Of a stretch of 63,878 bases of DNA, positions 56,016-63,878 are shown one piece after another (the stretch's first letter is position 1; every line of letters begins with the position of its first letter). The translations under genes were made by a program, and so were the position numbers. The stretch is taken from NCBI GenBank assembly GCA_041913045.1, contig JAYSGB010000023.1, forward strand, positions 1-63,878. Direction: 5' to 3'. The notes beneath the pieces were generated by a model. The model made no database searches and was not told the origin of the DNA. It saw only the letters and a program-made list of their open reading frames with translations. The stretch is from CAMLOF01 sp041913045. Its GTDB lineage: Bacteria; Pseudomonadota; Gammaproteobacteria; Burkholderiales; Burkholderiaceae_C.

Positions 56016-56984
56016 ATGAGTGAAATCGACCGTCTCTACCGCTATCGCCGCCTGTTCACCAGCCGCCACGCCGTGCCAACGCAAGAGCTGATGGACACCC
56101 TGGGCATTTCCATCGCCACGCTCAAGCGCGACCTTGCCAAGCTGCGCGAACGCCTCAATGTGCAGGTGGAATTCGACCGCACGCTGGGTGGCTACCGCCT
56201 CGTGCCCGGCCAAGGCAGCCGCGAACTCCCCGGGCTCTGGATGAATTCGCAGGAACTGGTGGCACTCGCCACCTTGCAGCAACTGCTGGCGGAATTTGTG
56301 CCTGGTTTGATGGCAGACAAGCTCGCCCCCCTCAAACAGCTTCTGGCCCGGCTGCTGCACGACGCCGACCTTGACAACGTTGCCCTGGCGCAGCGAATAC
56401 GCCTGGTGCAAGCGGGCCAACGCCGCCTGCCCCCCGCCGCCTTTGAAGCCGCAGCATTCGCCACCCTCTCGCGGCAAAAACTGCGCCTGCGCCACTTCAA
56501 CCGTGAAAACGCCCAGACCACCGAGCGCACCGTATCCCCCCAGCAACTGGTGCGCTACCGCGACAACTGGTACCTGGACGCCTGGTGCCACTGGCGCAAT
56601 GCCTTGCGCAGCTTTTCGGTCGATGCACTGGAACACTGCGAACTCTTGCCTGACGAAAAGGCCATAGATGTACCGACCGAACAACTCCAGGCCGCCACGC
56701 AATCCACCTACGGCATATTCAGCGGCCCAACCCGGGCATGGGCCGAGCTGCGCTTCAGTTCAGAACGTGCCCGCTGGGTGAGCGGCGAAACCTGGCACCC
56801 CGAACAGCAATCCGATTGGTTACCCGACGGCAGCTACCGCTTGCGTGTGCCCTATGGGGACGACCGCGAACTGGTGGGCGACATCCTGCGCCATGGCCCT
56901 GCGTGCGTCGTGGAAGCACCGTTGGAACTTCGCCAGAAAGTGCGAAACATGTTAAAAGAAGCCGTAGCCCAATACCTTGATTGA
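56016..56984 (+). CDS. YafY/WYL-domain transcriptional regulator
   Basis: A 322-residue regulator. An N-terminal DeoR-type helix-turn-helix (DRLYRYRRLFTSRHAVPTQE, LGISIATLKRDLAKLR) is followed by a WYL domain (VRYRDNWYLDAWCHWRNALR, FSVDALEHCELL) and a C-terminal WCX-like segment. WYL domains sense small ligands or nucleic-acid species. A perfect inverted repeat lies just upstream. No strong Shine-Dalgarno sequence precedes the ATG. The target genes are not known. Confidence 0.9.
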   Translation: MSEIDRLYRYRRLFTSRHAVPTQELMDTLGISIATLKRDLAKLRERLNVQVEFDRTLGGYRLVPGQGSRELPGLWMNSQELVALATLQQLLAEFVPGLMADKLAPLKQLLARLLHDADLDNVALAQRIRLVQAGQRRLPPAAFEAAAFATLSRQKLRLRHFNRENAQTTERTVSPQQLVRYRDNWYLDAWCHWRNALRSFSVDALEHCELLPDEKAIDVPTEQLQAATQSTYGIFSGPTRAWAELRFSSERARWVSGETWHPEQQSDWLPDGSYRLRVPYGDDRELVGDILRHGPACVVEAPLELRQKVRNMLKEAVAQYLD

Positions 56985-57054
56985 TGCCGCCAAGTTGCCC
57001 TGCAAATATGGTATATTTGCGTTTTATAATCTATATTTTGGTTAGTTGATTTCA

Positions 57055-58209
57055 ATGTTGGCACCTTTGGACAAGCCCAAGCCGGGCCCAAGCCGCCTTA
57101 CCGACTGGCTCAAGAGCCATTCGCCTCTTTCGCAGCGCCTGCAGCAAATGCACGACGACCTGCTGGAGCGCACCGACGTGGTCGATCGCATTGCCTGCGC
57201 CTTGTACGACCCGGTGGAAGACACCCTCAAAACCTTCATCAACAGCACACGCCACGGCAAACCCATTGCCGGTTATGAGTTCAAGCTGTCAGACAGCCGC
57301 TCCCTCTACGAACTGGCGGGTACCGGGCGTTTTCGCGTGCTGGACGACATCCCGCAAGTCATCCAGGCGAACAACGAACATTCCCGCTGGCTGCTGGATC
57401 AAGGGTATCGCTCGTCGTTCACCGTTCCCATGTACGGCAACGGCGCGCTCATCGGGTTCATCTTCTTCGACTCGGTCCGGCCAGCAGCCTTCACCCCGAT
57501 CATTCAGCGTGACCTGGTGCTCTACTGCACCCTGCTGAACATGACCATCGCCACGGAGTTGTCTGCCGTTCGCGCGGTGCTGGCTTCTGCCAAGGTGGCC
57601 AGGGACTTTGCCAACCTGCGCGACTTCGAGACCGGTGCCCACCTTGAACGCATGGCCCGCTACTCCCGGCTCATTGCCAAGGGCGTGGCGCCGCACTACG
57701 GCTTGTCAGACGAGTTCGTTGAAAACGTCTACCTCTTCGCCCCGCTGCACGACATCGGCAAGATCGGCATCCCCGACAAGGTGCTGCTCAAGCCCGGCAG
57801 ATTCAGCCCCGAAGAGCGCGAGGTGATGGAAAGCCACGTTGAAAAGGGCTGTGCCATTCTGGAAACCATCATCGGTGACTTTGACCTGGGCCAGATGCCC
57901 GACGCTGGCATCATGCGCAACATAGTCAGCTACCACCACGAATTTCTGGACGGCTCGGGTTACCCCAAGGGCCTCAAGGGCGATGCCATTCCGGTGGAGG
58001 CACGCATCGTCACCGTGGCCGACATGTTTGATGCCCTGAACAGCCAGCGCCCCTACAAGAACGGCTGGACCACGGAAGCCACCATCGCCGAATTGCAGCG
58101 CATGGCCGCGGCAGGCAAGCTGGACCCGCACTGCGTGCAAGCGCTGGTCGATCACGCCGACGAGATCGACCAGATCGCACGCAACTATCAGGACGAAGTG
58201 GTTGCTTGA
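57055..58209 (+). CDS. GAF/HD-GYP domain phosphodiesterase
   Basis: A 384-residue putative cyclic-di-GMP phosphodiesterase. A GAF-like N-terminal half (RSLYELAGTGRFRVLDDIPQ, QGYRSSFTVPMYGNGALIGF) is followed by a complete HD-GYP domain: APLHDIGKIGIPDKVLLKPG (HD), SHVEKGCAILETII, SYHHEFLDGSGYPKGLKGD (HHE...GYP) and RIVTVADMFDALNSQRPY. It would hydrolyse c-di-GMP under control of a GAF ligand. A TATAAT at 57025-57030 in an AT-rich patch upstream is a plausible -10 element. Its last 22 bp overlap the convergent flavoprotein gene. Confidence 0.92.
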   Translation: MLAPLDKPKPGPSRLTDWLKSHSPLSQRLQQMHDDLLERTDVVDRIACALYDPVEDTLKTFINSTRHGKPIAGYEFKLSDSRSLYELAGTGRFRVLDDIPQVIQANNEHSRWLLDQGYRSSFTVPMYGNGALIGFIFFDSVRPAAFTPIIQRDLVLYCTLLNMTIATELSAVRAVLASAKVARDFANLRDFETGAHLERMARYSRLIAKGVAPHYGLSDEFVENVYLFAPLHDIGKIGIPDKVLLKPGRFSPEEREVMESHVEKGCAILETIIGDFDLGQMPDAGIMRNIVSYHHEFLDGSGYPKGLKGDAIPVEARIVTVADMFDALNSQRPYKNGWTTEATIAELQRMAAAGKLDPHCVQALVDHADEIDQIARNYQDEVVA

Positions 58210-59534
58210 ACGGATGCCGAACCACCCTTGAGGTAGTTCAGCACGCCTTCGCCGGCCACTCTTCCGCTAGCCAGGCACGCAGTCAGCAGGTAGCCCCCCG
58301 TCGGGGCCTCCCAGTCCAGCATTTCCCCAGCGCAGAACAGGCCCGGCTGTTCCCTCACCATCAAATGGTCGGTCAGCGCCTCCAGAGCCACACCGCCTGC
58401 GCTGCTGATGGCCTCGTCCAAGGGCCTTGGGGCGTGCAGCGTCAGCGGCAAGGCCTTTACCGCGCGGGCCAGGCTTTCATCGTTGGCCAACGTCTGCTTG
58501 TCCAGCAGCTCGTTCAGCAGCGCCGTATGCACGCCCTGCAACCCCAACGCCGAATGCAAGTGCTTGGAAAGGCTGCGCTTGCCTCGTGGGCGCTGCACGG
58601 CAGCCAGAACACGTTCTTCGCTCCAGTCTGGCTTCAAGTCCAGGTGGATGGTTGCATGGCCTTGCCGCTCCAGGCTGTCGCGCAGCAATGCTGAAGCGGC
58701 GTATATCAGGCTGCCTTCAACGCCCGTGGCCGTGACCACAAACTCGCCCCTGCGCACCCAGGTTTTTCCGTCTGGTCCCTCAAAAGACAACACCACCGGT
58801 TTCAGCGGCGTGCCCGCATGATGCGTCGCCAGGTACTCGCTCCAACCTACGCGCTCGCCCACCCTCACGTCAAACCCGCAGTTGGCAGGCTTCAGCGGTG
58901 CCACTTCAACACCCATGCTGCCTAGCCAGCGCTGCCAGGCACCGTCCGACCCCAGCCTTGCCCAACTACCGCCGCCCAATGCCAGGAGCACCGCGTCGGC
59001 AGTGGTGGTAACGGGGCCTTCGGGCGTATCCAACTCCAAGATAAAACGGTGCGGGCCCGTGCCGTCCTCCCGGCGCACAGCGCCATTCCAGCGCTGCCGC
59101 ATGTGAAAGCGCACAGGCACACCTCCCGCATTCGGGTGACGTAGCCGGTGCAGCCAGGCACGCAGCAAAGGCGCCGCCTTCATATCTGTGGGAAATACCC
59201 TCTGTGAACTTCCCACGAAGGTTTCAATGCCCAGCCCTTGGGCCCAGTCCCTGACGCCTTGCGGGCTCAAACGCTTCAACCACCGGCTCACCTCGGGTTG
59301 GCGCGCGCCATAGCGGGTCAAAAACCGCTCCAGCGGCTCGGCATGTGTCAAGTTCAAGCCGCCTATGCCTGCCAACAGAAACTTGCGCCCCACCGAAGGC
59401 ATGGCGTCATGCACGTGCACTTCCACACCCGCCGCGCTCAAAACTTCGGCTGCCATCAGGCCCGCGGGCCCCGCGCCAATGATTGCAACACGGGGTAAGG
59501 TGGGAGCATTGAAACTGGAGGACTCGAGAGGCAT
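58188..59534 (-). CDS. NAD(P)/FAD-dependent oxidoreductase, HI0933/PP_4765 type
   Basis: A 448-residue flavoprotein. FAD-binding VAIIGAGPAGLMAAEVLSAA is at the N terminus, followed by VGRKFLLAGIGGLNLTHAEP, typical of the HI0933-like family, and GLFCAGEMLDWEAPTGGYLL near the C terminus. The reaction of this family is not established. It converges on the HD-GYP gene with a 22-bp overlap and is divergent from the P-type ATPase gene. Confidence 0.88.
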   Translation of the reverse strand: MPLESSSFNAPTLPRVAIIGAGPAGLMAAEVLSAAGVEVHVHDAMPSVGRKFLLAGIGGLNLTHAEPLERFLTRYGARQPEVSRWLKRLSPQGVRDWAQGLGIETFVGSSQRVFPTDMKAAPLLRAWLHRLRHPNAGGVPVRFHMRQRWNGAVRREDGTGPHRFILELDTPEGPVTTTADAVLLALGGGSWARLGSDGAWQRWLGSMGVEVAPLKPANCGFDVRVGERVGWSEYLATHHAGTPLKPVVLSFEGPDGKTWVRRGEFVVTATGVEGSLIYAASALLRDSLERQGHATIHLDLKPDWSEERVLAAVQRPRGKRSLSKHLHSALGLQGVHTALLNELLDKQTLANDESLARAVKALPLTLHAPRPLDEAISSAGGVALEALTDHLMVREQPGLFCAGEMLDWEAPTGGYLLTACLASGRVAGEGVLNYLKGGSASVQATTSS

Positions 59535-59567
59535 GCGCGAGTGTAGCGCCCGGGGTCCCGTGAACTG

Positions 59568-59589
59568 TCACGTCATACTCACGTCATAC
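59568..59589. repeat. Tandem 11-bp repeat in the divergent flavoprotein/ATPase promoter region
   Basis: Two perfect head-to-tail copies of TCACGTCATAC fill these 22 bp, about one helical turn each, 50 bp upstream of the P-type ATPase ATG. The phasing suggests a regulator binding the same face of the DNA twice. Confidence 0.6.
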
Positions 59590-59638
59590 ACTAGGCAGAA
59601 CCACCCAGACGTCACGCCCGCAACCCATTACGCCCGAC

Positions 59639-62347
59639 ATGACCGACCGGCCTTTCGCAGACCCCCGTCCCCAAGCCCCTCATGCGCTGAGCCCTCAAGA
59701 GGCGCTCGAACAACTTTCCAGCAACACGCATGGTCTGTCGAGTGTCCAGGCACAGGAACGGCTGGACCGTTTCGGCCCCAACCGACTGCCCGAGCCACCG
59801 AAGGACAGCCCGATCAAACGCTTCCTGCGGCATTTCCACGACGTGCTCATCTACATCCTGCTGGGTGCGGCGGCGATCACGGCCTTCCTGGGCCACTGGA
59901 TCGACACCGGCGTCATCGTGGGCGTGGTCGTCATCAACGCCATCATCGGCTTCGTGCAAGAGGGCAAGGCTGAACAGGCGCTCGAAGGCATACGCAAAAT
60001 GCTCTCGCTGCACGCCCACGCCCGGCGCGACGGGCAGTGGAGCGAAATCGACGCCAGCCAGCTCGTGCCCGGTGACATCGTGCGCCTGCGCTCCGGCGAC
60101 CGTGTACCGGCCGATCTTCGCCTTATCGACTGCATCGGCCTGCGCATTGAAGAGTCAGCCCTTACGGGCGAATCTGTGCCCGCCGACAAGGGTACCGACG
60201 CCACGCCCGCAGACGCCAGTCTGGGCGACCGCTCCGGCATGGCCTATTCAGGCACCATGGTTGCCGCAGGCCGTGGCATCGGCGTGGTGGCCGCCACCGG
60301 CGCTCAAACCGAGATCGGCCGCATCAACCGGCTCATGGCTGAAGTCGAGTCCATCGAAACACCGCTCACGCGCCAGATGGCAGGTTTTGGCAAGGTGCTG
60401 TCGGTCATCATCGTTGCGCTGGCGTTCCTGATGCTGGCCGTGGGGTTCTTCCTGCACGCTTACGCGCTGGACGAGGTGTTCCTGGCCGCCATCGGCTTCG
60501 CCGTGGCCGCCATCCCCGAAGGGCTGCCCGCCATCCTCACCATTACCCTGGCGCTGGGCGTGCAACGCATGGCGCAACGCAACGCCATCACCCGCAAACT
60601 CACTGCGGTGGAAACGCTGGGGTCGGTCACCGTCATCTGCTCCGACAAAACCGGCACCCTTACCCGCAACGAAATGACCGCGCGCCACGTCATCACCCGT
60701 GCGGGCACCTACGACGTGAGCGGCACCGGCTACGAGCCGCTGGGCGACATCACCCTGGCAGGCGAATCCGTCAACCTGCCCGACCACACCCACTTGCATG
60801 CCTTGATTGAAGTGGTGGCGCTCGCCAACGACACCCACGTGGCCGAAACCGGCGGCGAATGGCGAATCACCGGCGAACCCACCGAAGGCGCGCTGCGCAC
60901 ACTGGCACACAAGGCGGGCTTTGACGCCAGCACACACGAACGCCACGCAGCCATCCCCTTCGAGTCGGCCAACAAGTTCATGGCCACGCTGCACACCACC
61001 GCCTCGGGGGCGCGGCGCATCTTGCTCAAGGGCGCGCCAGACAGGCTGCTGGAACGTTGCACCGTAGAACTGGGCCCCAACGGTAGCGTCGAGCCGTTGG
61101 ACCGTGCCTTCTGGGAAACGCAGATCGAGCGTCTGGGGGCGGAAGGCTTGCGCGTGCTGGCGGCAGCCTCTCGCGAAGTTCACGACGGCAAGAGCGAACT
61201 GGCGCTGGAGGACCTGGACGAAGGCATGGTCTTCATCGGGCTCATCGGCATCATCGACCCACCCCGGCCCGAAGCGGTGGACGCCATCCGTTCCTGCCAT
61301 CAGGCAGGCATTCGCGTGAAGATGATCACAGGCGATCACGCTGGCACCGCGCGCGCCATCGGGCAGGAAATGGGCCTGGGACAAGGCCAGCCCCTGCGCG
61401 TCGTCACCGGGCACGAGATTGAAGCTGCCTCCGACGAGGCGTTGAAACAGCTGGCCCAAGAGGGCCACATCTTCGCCAGAACCAGCCCGGAACACAAACT
61501 GCGCCTGGTCAAGGCGCTGCAGGCCGCAGGCGAAGTGGTGGCCATGACGGGCGACGGCGTGAACGACGCACCCGCGCTCAAACGCGCCGACGTTGGCGTG
61601 GCCATGGGCATCAAGGGCACCGAAGCCACCAAGGAAGCCGCCGACATTGTGCTGGCCGACGACAACTTCACATCCATCGAACGCGCGGTGGAGGAAGGCC
61701 GAACCATCTACGACAACCTGCGCAAGGCCATCCTCTTCATACTGCCCACCAACGGTGCACAGGGCCTGGTAATGCTCGCCGCCGTGGTTCTGGGGCTGAC
61801 GCTGCCCCTCACGCCCGTGCAGATACTCTGGGTCAACATGATCGTGGCCGTGACACTGGCGCTGGCGCTTGCCTTCGAGCCCGCAGAGCCCGGCCTGATG
61901 CGGCGCCCTCCCCGGTCACCATCGGCCCCCATGCTCGACAAGGTCATGCTGCGCCGCATTGCGCTGGTGTCCCTGCTCATCGGCGGGGCCACCATCATGG
62001 TGTTTGAACTGGAGCTGGTGCTTGGCATGCGCCATGACGTGGCACGCACCACCGCCGTCAACACCTTGGTCATTGCGCAAGCGTGCTATCTGTTCAACAG
62101 CCGCTTTCTGGCAGAGTCCAGCCTGCGCTGGTCGTTGCTCTTCCGAAACCGGGTGGCGTGGGGTGCCGTTGCTGTGCTGATGCTGCTGCAACTGGCCTTC
62201 GTCTATGTACCCATCATGCAAATCTGGTTCGGCACGGCCAACCTGGGGCTGCGTCACTGGGTGGGCGGCTTCGTGGTTGGCTTGTTCGTGTTCCTTGCCA
62301 TAGAGCTTGACAAGGCCCTTGCACGGCGGCGTTCACAGACCAGTTGA
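59639..62347 (+). CDS. P-type cation-transporting ATPase (Ca2+/Na+/K+ P2 type)
   Basis: A 902-residue P2-type ATPase. An N-terminal cation ATPase domain (LSPQEALEQLSSNTHGLSSV) precedes the actuator loop ESALTGESVPADKG, the phosphorylation site CSDKTGTLTRNE, the hinge MTGDGVNDAPALKRADVGVA and a C-terminal membrane domain of six spans. VAAIPEGLPAILTITLALGV (PEGL in M4) is typical of calcium or monovalent cation pumps and argues against heavy-metal (CPx) ATPases. The exact ion is not readable. No clear Shine-Dalgarno sequence precedes the ATG. A tandem 11-bp repeat lies in its promoter region. Confidence 0.92.
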   Translation: MTDRPFADPRPQAPHALSPQEALEQLSSNTHGLSSVQAQERLDRFGPNRLPEPPKDSPIKRFLRHFHDVLIYILLGAAAITAFLGHWIDTGVIVGVVVINAIIGFVQEGKAEQALEGIRKMLSLHAHARRDGQWSEIDASQLVPGDIVRLRSGDRVPADLRLIDCIGLRIEESALTGESVPADKGTDATPADASLGDRSGMAYSGTMVAAGRGIGVVAATGAQTEIGRINRLMAEVESIETPLTRQMAGFGKVLSVIIVALAFLMLAVGFFLHAYALDEVFLAAIGFAVAAIPEGLPAILTITLALGVQRMAQRNAITRKLTAVETLGSVTVICSDKTGTLTRNEMTARHVITRAGTYDVSGTGYEPLGDITLAGESVNLPDHTHLHALIEVVALANDTHVAETGGEWRITGEPTEGALRTLAHKAGFDASTHERHAAIPFESANKFMATLHTTASGARRILLKGAPDRLLERCTVELGPNGSVEPLDRAFWETQIERLGAEGLRVLAAASREVHDGKSELALEDLDEGMVFIGLIGIIDPPRPEAVDAIRSCHQAGIRVKMITGDHAGTARAIGQEMGLGQGQPLRVVTGHEIEAASDEALKQLAQEGHIFARTSPEHKLRLVKALQAAGEVVAMTGDGVNDAPALKRADVGVAMGIKGTEATKEAADIVLADDNFTSIERAVEEGRTIYDNLRKAILFILPTNGAQGLVMLAAVVLGLTLPLTPVQILWVNMIVAVTLALALAFEPAEPGLMRRPPRSPSAPMLDKVMLRRIALVSLLIGGATIMVFELELVLGMRHDVARTTAVNTLVIAQACYLFNSRFLAESSLRWSLLFRNRVAWGAVAVLMLLQLAFVYVPIMQIWFGTANLGLRHWVGGFVVGLFVFLAIELDKALARRRSQTS

Positions 62348-62362
62348 GTGCCCAGGGGGCCA

Positions 62363-63073
62363 TCAGGTCCAGTCTGTCAGCTCCCACCGGAAGCGGTCTT
62401 CCCTGCCCCACGAAGGGCCTTCTTCGTCTGCACTGGCTTCAAGGTACTCGCCGCTGACTTCCCTGGCCACCCAACGCCCCACCTCGGGGGCCAGCCAAAA
62501 CACGTCTCGGCGCAGCGTTTCCACTCGAGTGATGTCCTGATGCTGCAGCCGCAGCATGCGCTCCACCCGCAAGCAGTCGAACGTGCCAGCGGGCACATCC
62601 ACTTGCTCCCACTGTCGCGCCCTAGTCACCACATTCAGCCAGTAACGGAAAGAACCGCCATCCAGCAGGTAATGAGTGTGGATGTTTTCAGTGGCGCCCA
62701 CAGCCAAGGTCGCAGGCCACAAAGCCACGCTCCTCTGCAGGTTCATCGGAAAATCCCAGGCAGCATCACGCAACAGCCTGCCCCAAGGCGAATGGAGCTC
62801 CTCGCTCACCTTCACACCTGCAGCATCCACGCCGTCAATGACGATGACCTCCCCTGCCGCAACCACGGATTCACGCACCGTGGCCACCAGCTGGCTGTTG
62901 AAACCGTTGTACTTCCGGTAGTTCCAGCTTTGCCCAACCTTTGGGCCTCTCAGGGGCTTCAAGGTCTGCCCCCCTTGAACCGGGCGGACCGTCAGGGGCG
63001 GTAATGGACGAATTGCACAGGCCGCCGGGAGGGCGGCGAGCGCTGAAAGTATGGTGCGTCGTGTCAGGTTCAT
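62363..63073 (-). CDS. Exported protein of unknown function
   Basis: A 236-residue protein whose N terminus MNLTRRTILSALAALPAAC is a signal peptide, possibly of Tat type or a weak lipobox. The mature part is beta-rich (GQSWNYRKYNGFNSQLVATV, SVALWPATLAVGATENIHTH, VPAGTFDCLRVERML, VFWLAPEVGRWVAREVSGEY), a pattern common in envelope proteins with DUF3108-like beta folds, though I do not assign a family. The ATG at 63073 is preferred over 63106 because the signal peptide then starts properly. It is convergent with the ATPase gene and divergent from the cytochrome gene. Confidence 0.75.
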   Translation of the reverse strand: MNLTRRTILSALAALPAACAIRPLPPLTVRPVQGGQTLKPLRGPKVGQSWNYRKYNGFNSQLVATVRESVVAAGEVIVIDGVDAAGVKVSEELHSPWGRLLRDAAWDFPMNLQRSVALWPATLAVGATENIHTHYLLDGGSFRYWLNVVTRARQWEQVDVPAGTFDCLRVERMLRLQHQDITRVETLRRDVFWLAPEVGRWVAREVSGEYLEASADEEGPSWGREDRFRWELTDWT

Positions 63074-63278
63074 GGCAATTCCCAGGCAGATCCAATGCAT
63101 GTTCATTTTTGCAGAACGCGCGCGTATTTGCCCTCATGCGGCGCGTCAACGGCCGTTCCTGACCGAAACGCTCTGACACTGCCCTATACCCGCAGGGGGA
63201 TGCTTATGATGAACCAGTCGTTCGGTGCAGGGGCGATTCCGCTTCGTGATCGGGGCGACGCACAGAGGAGAACATTCC

Positions 63279-63698
63279 ATGAAGAAGCTCTTGATCCCAT
63301 GGGCTGCAGGTTTGATGGCCCTCACGATAGGCACTTTCGCGAACGCCCAGAGCGGCAAGGTCGATGTTGGCAAGCGGGAATACGAAGCCAACTGCATAGG
63401 CTGCCACGGCGCCACAGGCAAAGGGGACGGCCCCTACGTCGAATTCCTCAAACGAACCCCCACCGACCTGACCATGCTGGCCAAGGCCAACGGCGGAGTT
63501 TTGCCGCTGGACCGCCTCTACAACTCCATTACGGGGGACTCGGTCGCCGCTCACGGGCGAGACATGCCGGTCTGGGGCCGCGAATACCGCATGGGGGCCG
63601 CTGCCCATTACATGGATGCGCCCTACGACCAGGAGGCGTACGTGCGGGCCAGAGTGCTGGCCCTGTTGGAGTACATCAACCGTCTGCAGGCCAAATAA
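63279..63698 (+). CDS. Cytochrome c (class I, c-553-like)
   Basis: A 139-residue periplasmic cytochrome with signal peptide KKLLIPWAAGLMALTIGTFA. The single heme motif is CIGCH in YEANCIGCHGATGKGDGPYV, and the likely axial Met is in HGRDMPVWGREYRMGA. AGAGGAGA stands 8 nt before the ATG. The gene ends in a strong rho-independent terminator, so it is probably monocistronic. Its redox partner is not indicated by the neighbours. Confidence 0.92.
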   Translation: MKKLLIPWAAGLMALTIGTFANAQSGKVDVGKREYEANCIGCHGATGKGDGPYVEFLKRTPTDLTMLAKANGGVLPLDRLYNSITGDSVAAHGRDMPVWGREYRMGAAAHYMDAPYDQEAYVRARVLALLEYINRLQAK

Positions 63699-63701
63699 AC
63701 A

Positions 63702-63735
63702 AAAAAAGGACCAAACGTGAATTTGGTCCTTTTTT
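63702..63735. terminator. Strong bidirectional rho-independent terminator
   Basis: AAAAAAGGACCAAA and TTTGGTCCTTTTTT form a perfect 14-bp stem around a 6-nt loop, with a T-run on both strands. It ends the cytochrome gene and, from the other side, the tRNA-Val transcripts. Confidence 0.93.
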
Positions 63736-63739
63736 GATT

Positions 63740-63814
63740 TGGTGGGTGATACATGGATCGAACATGTGACCCCTGCCGTGTGAAGGCAGTGCTCTACCGC
63801 TGAGCTAATCACCC
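63740..63814 (-). tRNA. tRNA-Val (CAC)
   Basis: A complete 75-nt cloverleaf on the minus strand. The acceptor GGGTGAT pairs with ATCACCC and is followed by encoded ACCA; the D-loop is AGCTCAGCGGTAGAGC; the anticodon stem-loop CTGCC-TTCACAC-GGCAG gives anticodon CAC (reads GTG); the T-loop is GTTCGATCC. It is the downstream member of a tandem pair. Confidence 0.95.
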
Positions 63815-63824
63815 GATATCGGGA

Positions 63825-63878
63825 TGGTGGGTGATACATGGATCGAACATGTGACCCCTGCCGTGTGAAGGCAGTGCT
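63825..63878 (-). tRNA. tRNA-Val (CAC), second copy, cut by window edge
   Basis: The 3' part of a second tRNA gene, identical to the first copy as far as it goes, with encoded CCA, T-arm, anticodon loop TTCACAC and part of the D-arm. The 5' end lies beyond the window. The two copies are separated by 10 bp and are presumably cut from one transcript. Confidence 0.93.

Noticed and set aside
57000..57054. Full -35/-10 promoter for the HD-GYP gene
   Set aside because: TATAAT at 57025-57030 is convincing, but no acceptable -35 hexamer lies 16-18 bp upstream, so only the -10 is mentioned.

Overview
The window looks like a chromosomal segment of a high-GC betaproteobacterium, most likely order Burkholderiales and plausibly family Comamonadaceae. 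This rests on protein character (FCD-type GntR, SelD fusion, RecBCD, PQQ alcohol oxidation system), high GC, and tight operons joined by ATGA, TGATG and TTGA overlaps. I saw no insertion sequence, prophage or CRISPR array.

Layout. (1) 0.5-9.1 kb: an NCS1 nucleobase-type permease converges on a six-gene operon of an amidohydrolase and a peptide-type (Dpp/Opp) ABC importer, which looks like uptake and deamination or dechlorination of an N-heterocycle-like compound. (2) 9.2-11.2 kb: an FCD-type GntR regulator overlapping a YbfB/YjiJ-type MFS transporter. (3) 11.2-25.0 kb: a 12-gene minus-strand operon with a divergent LacI-type regulator and a perfect 14-bp operator. It holds a TauE/SafE exporter, a GabD-like aldehyde dehydrogenase, an SDR, an SMP-30 lactonase, a mutarotase, a Gfo/Idh/MocA protein, a sugar ABC importer, an HpcH/HpaI aldolase and an IlvD/Edd dehydratase. 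Step for step this matches the sulfoglycolytic Entner-Doudoroff (sulfo-ED) route for sulfoquinovose, and the Gfo/Idh/MocA protein could be an NAD-dependent sulfoquinovosidase. A generic pentose or deoxysugar oxidative route is the main alternative.

(4) 25.0-42.4 kb: a complete PQQ alcohol-oxidation island. It has pqqABCDE, a PedH-like quinoprotein dehydrogenase with the Asp-Phe-Asp signature of lanthanide-dependent enzymes, cytochromes c, a XoxJ-like binding protein, two unusual metallo-beta-lactamase-fold proteins, a SoxYZ-like carrier, a PQQ-associated beta-propeller and ABC system, and one AcoR-type sigma54-dependent activator. I find four good -24/-12 sigma54 promoters, in front of the cytochrome gene, pqqA, the dehydrogenase gene and the beta-propeller operon. 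Two of them share an upstream dyad (TGTTC-N7-GRACA) at nearly the same distance, which suggests one sigma54 regulon for the island.

(5) 42.3-44.3 kb: a GNAT acetyltransferase and a cyclic-nucleotide-binding protein with a FliG-C-like tail. (6) 44.4-55.7 kb: a probable operon of a flavoprotein-SelD fusion followed by recC, recB and recD. (7) 55.7-63.9 kb: a WYL/YafY regulator with a perfect operator dyad and a divergent small ORF, a GAF/HD-GYP phosphodiesterase, a PP_4765-type flavoprotein, a P-type cation ATPase, an exported unknown protein, a cytochrome c, a strong terminator and tandem tRNA-Val(CAC) genes, the second cut by the window edge.

Start codons were chosen from Shine-Dalgarno matches, operon overlaps and family lengths. 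Family names come from reading the translated sequences, not from database searches.
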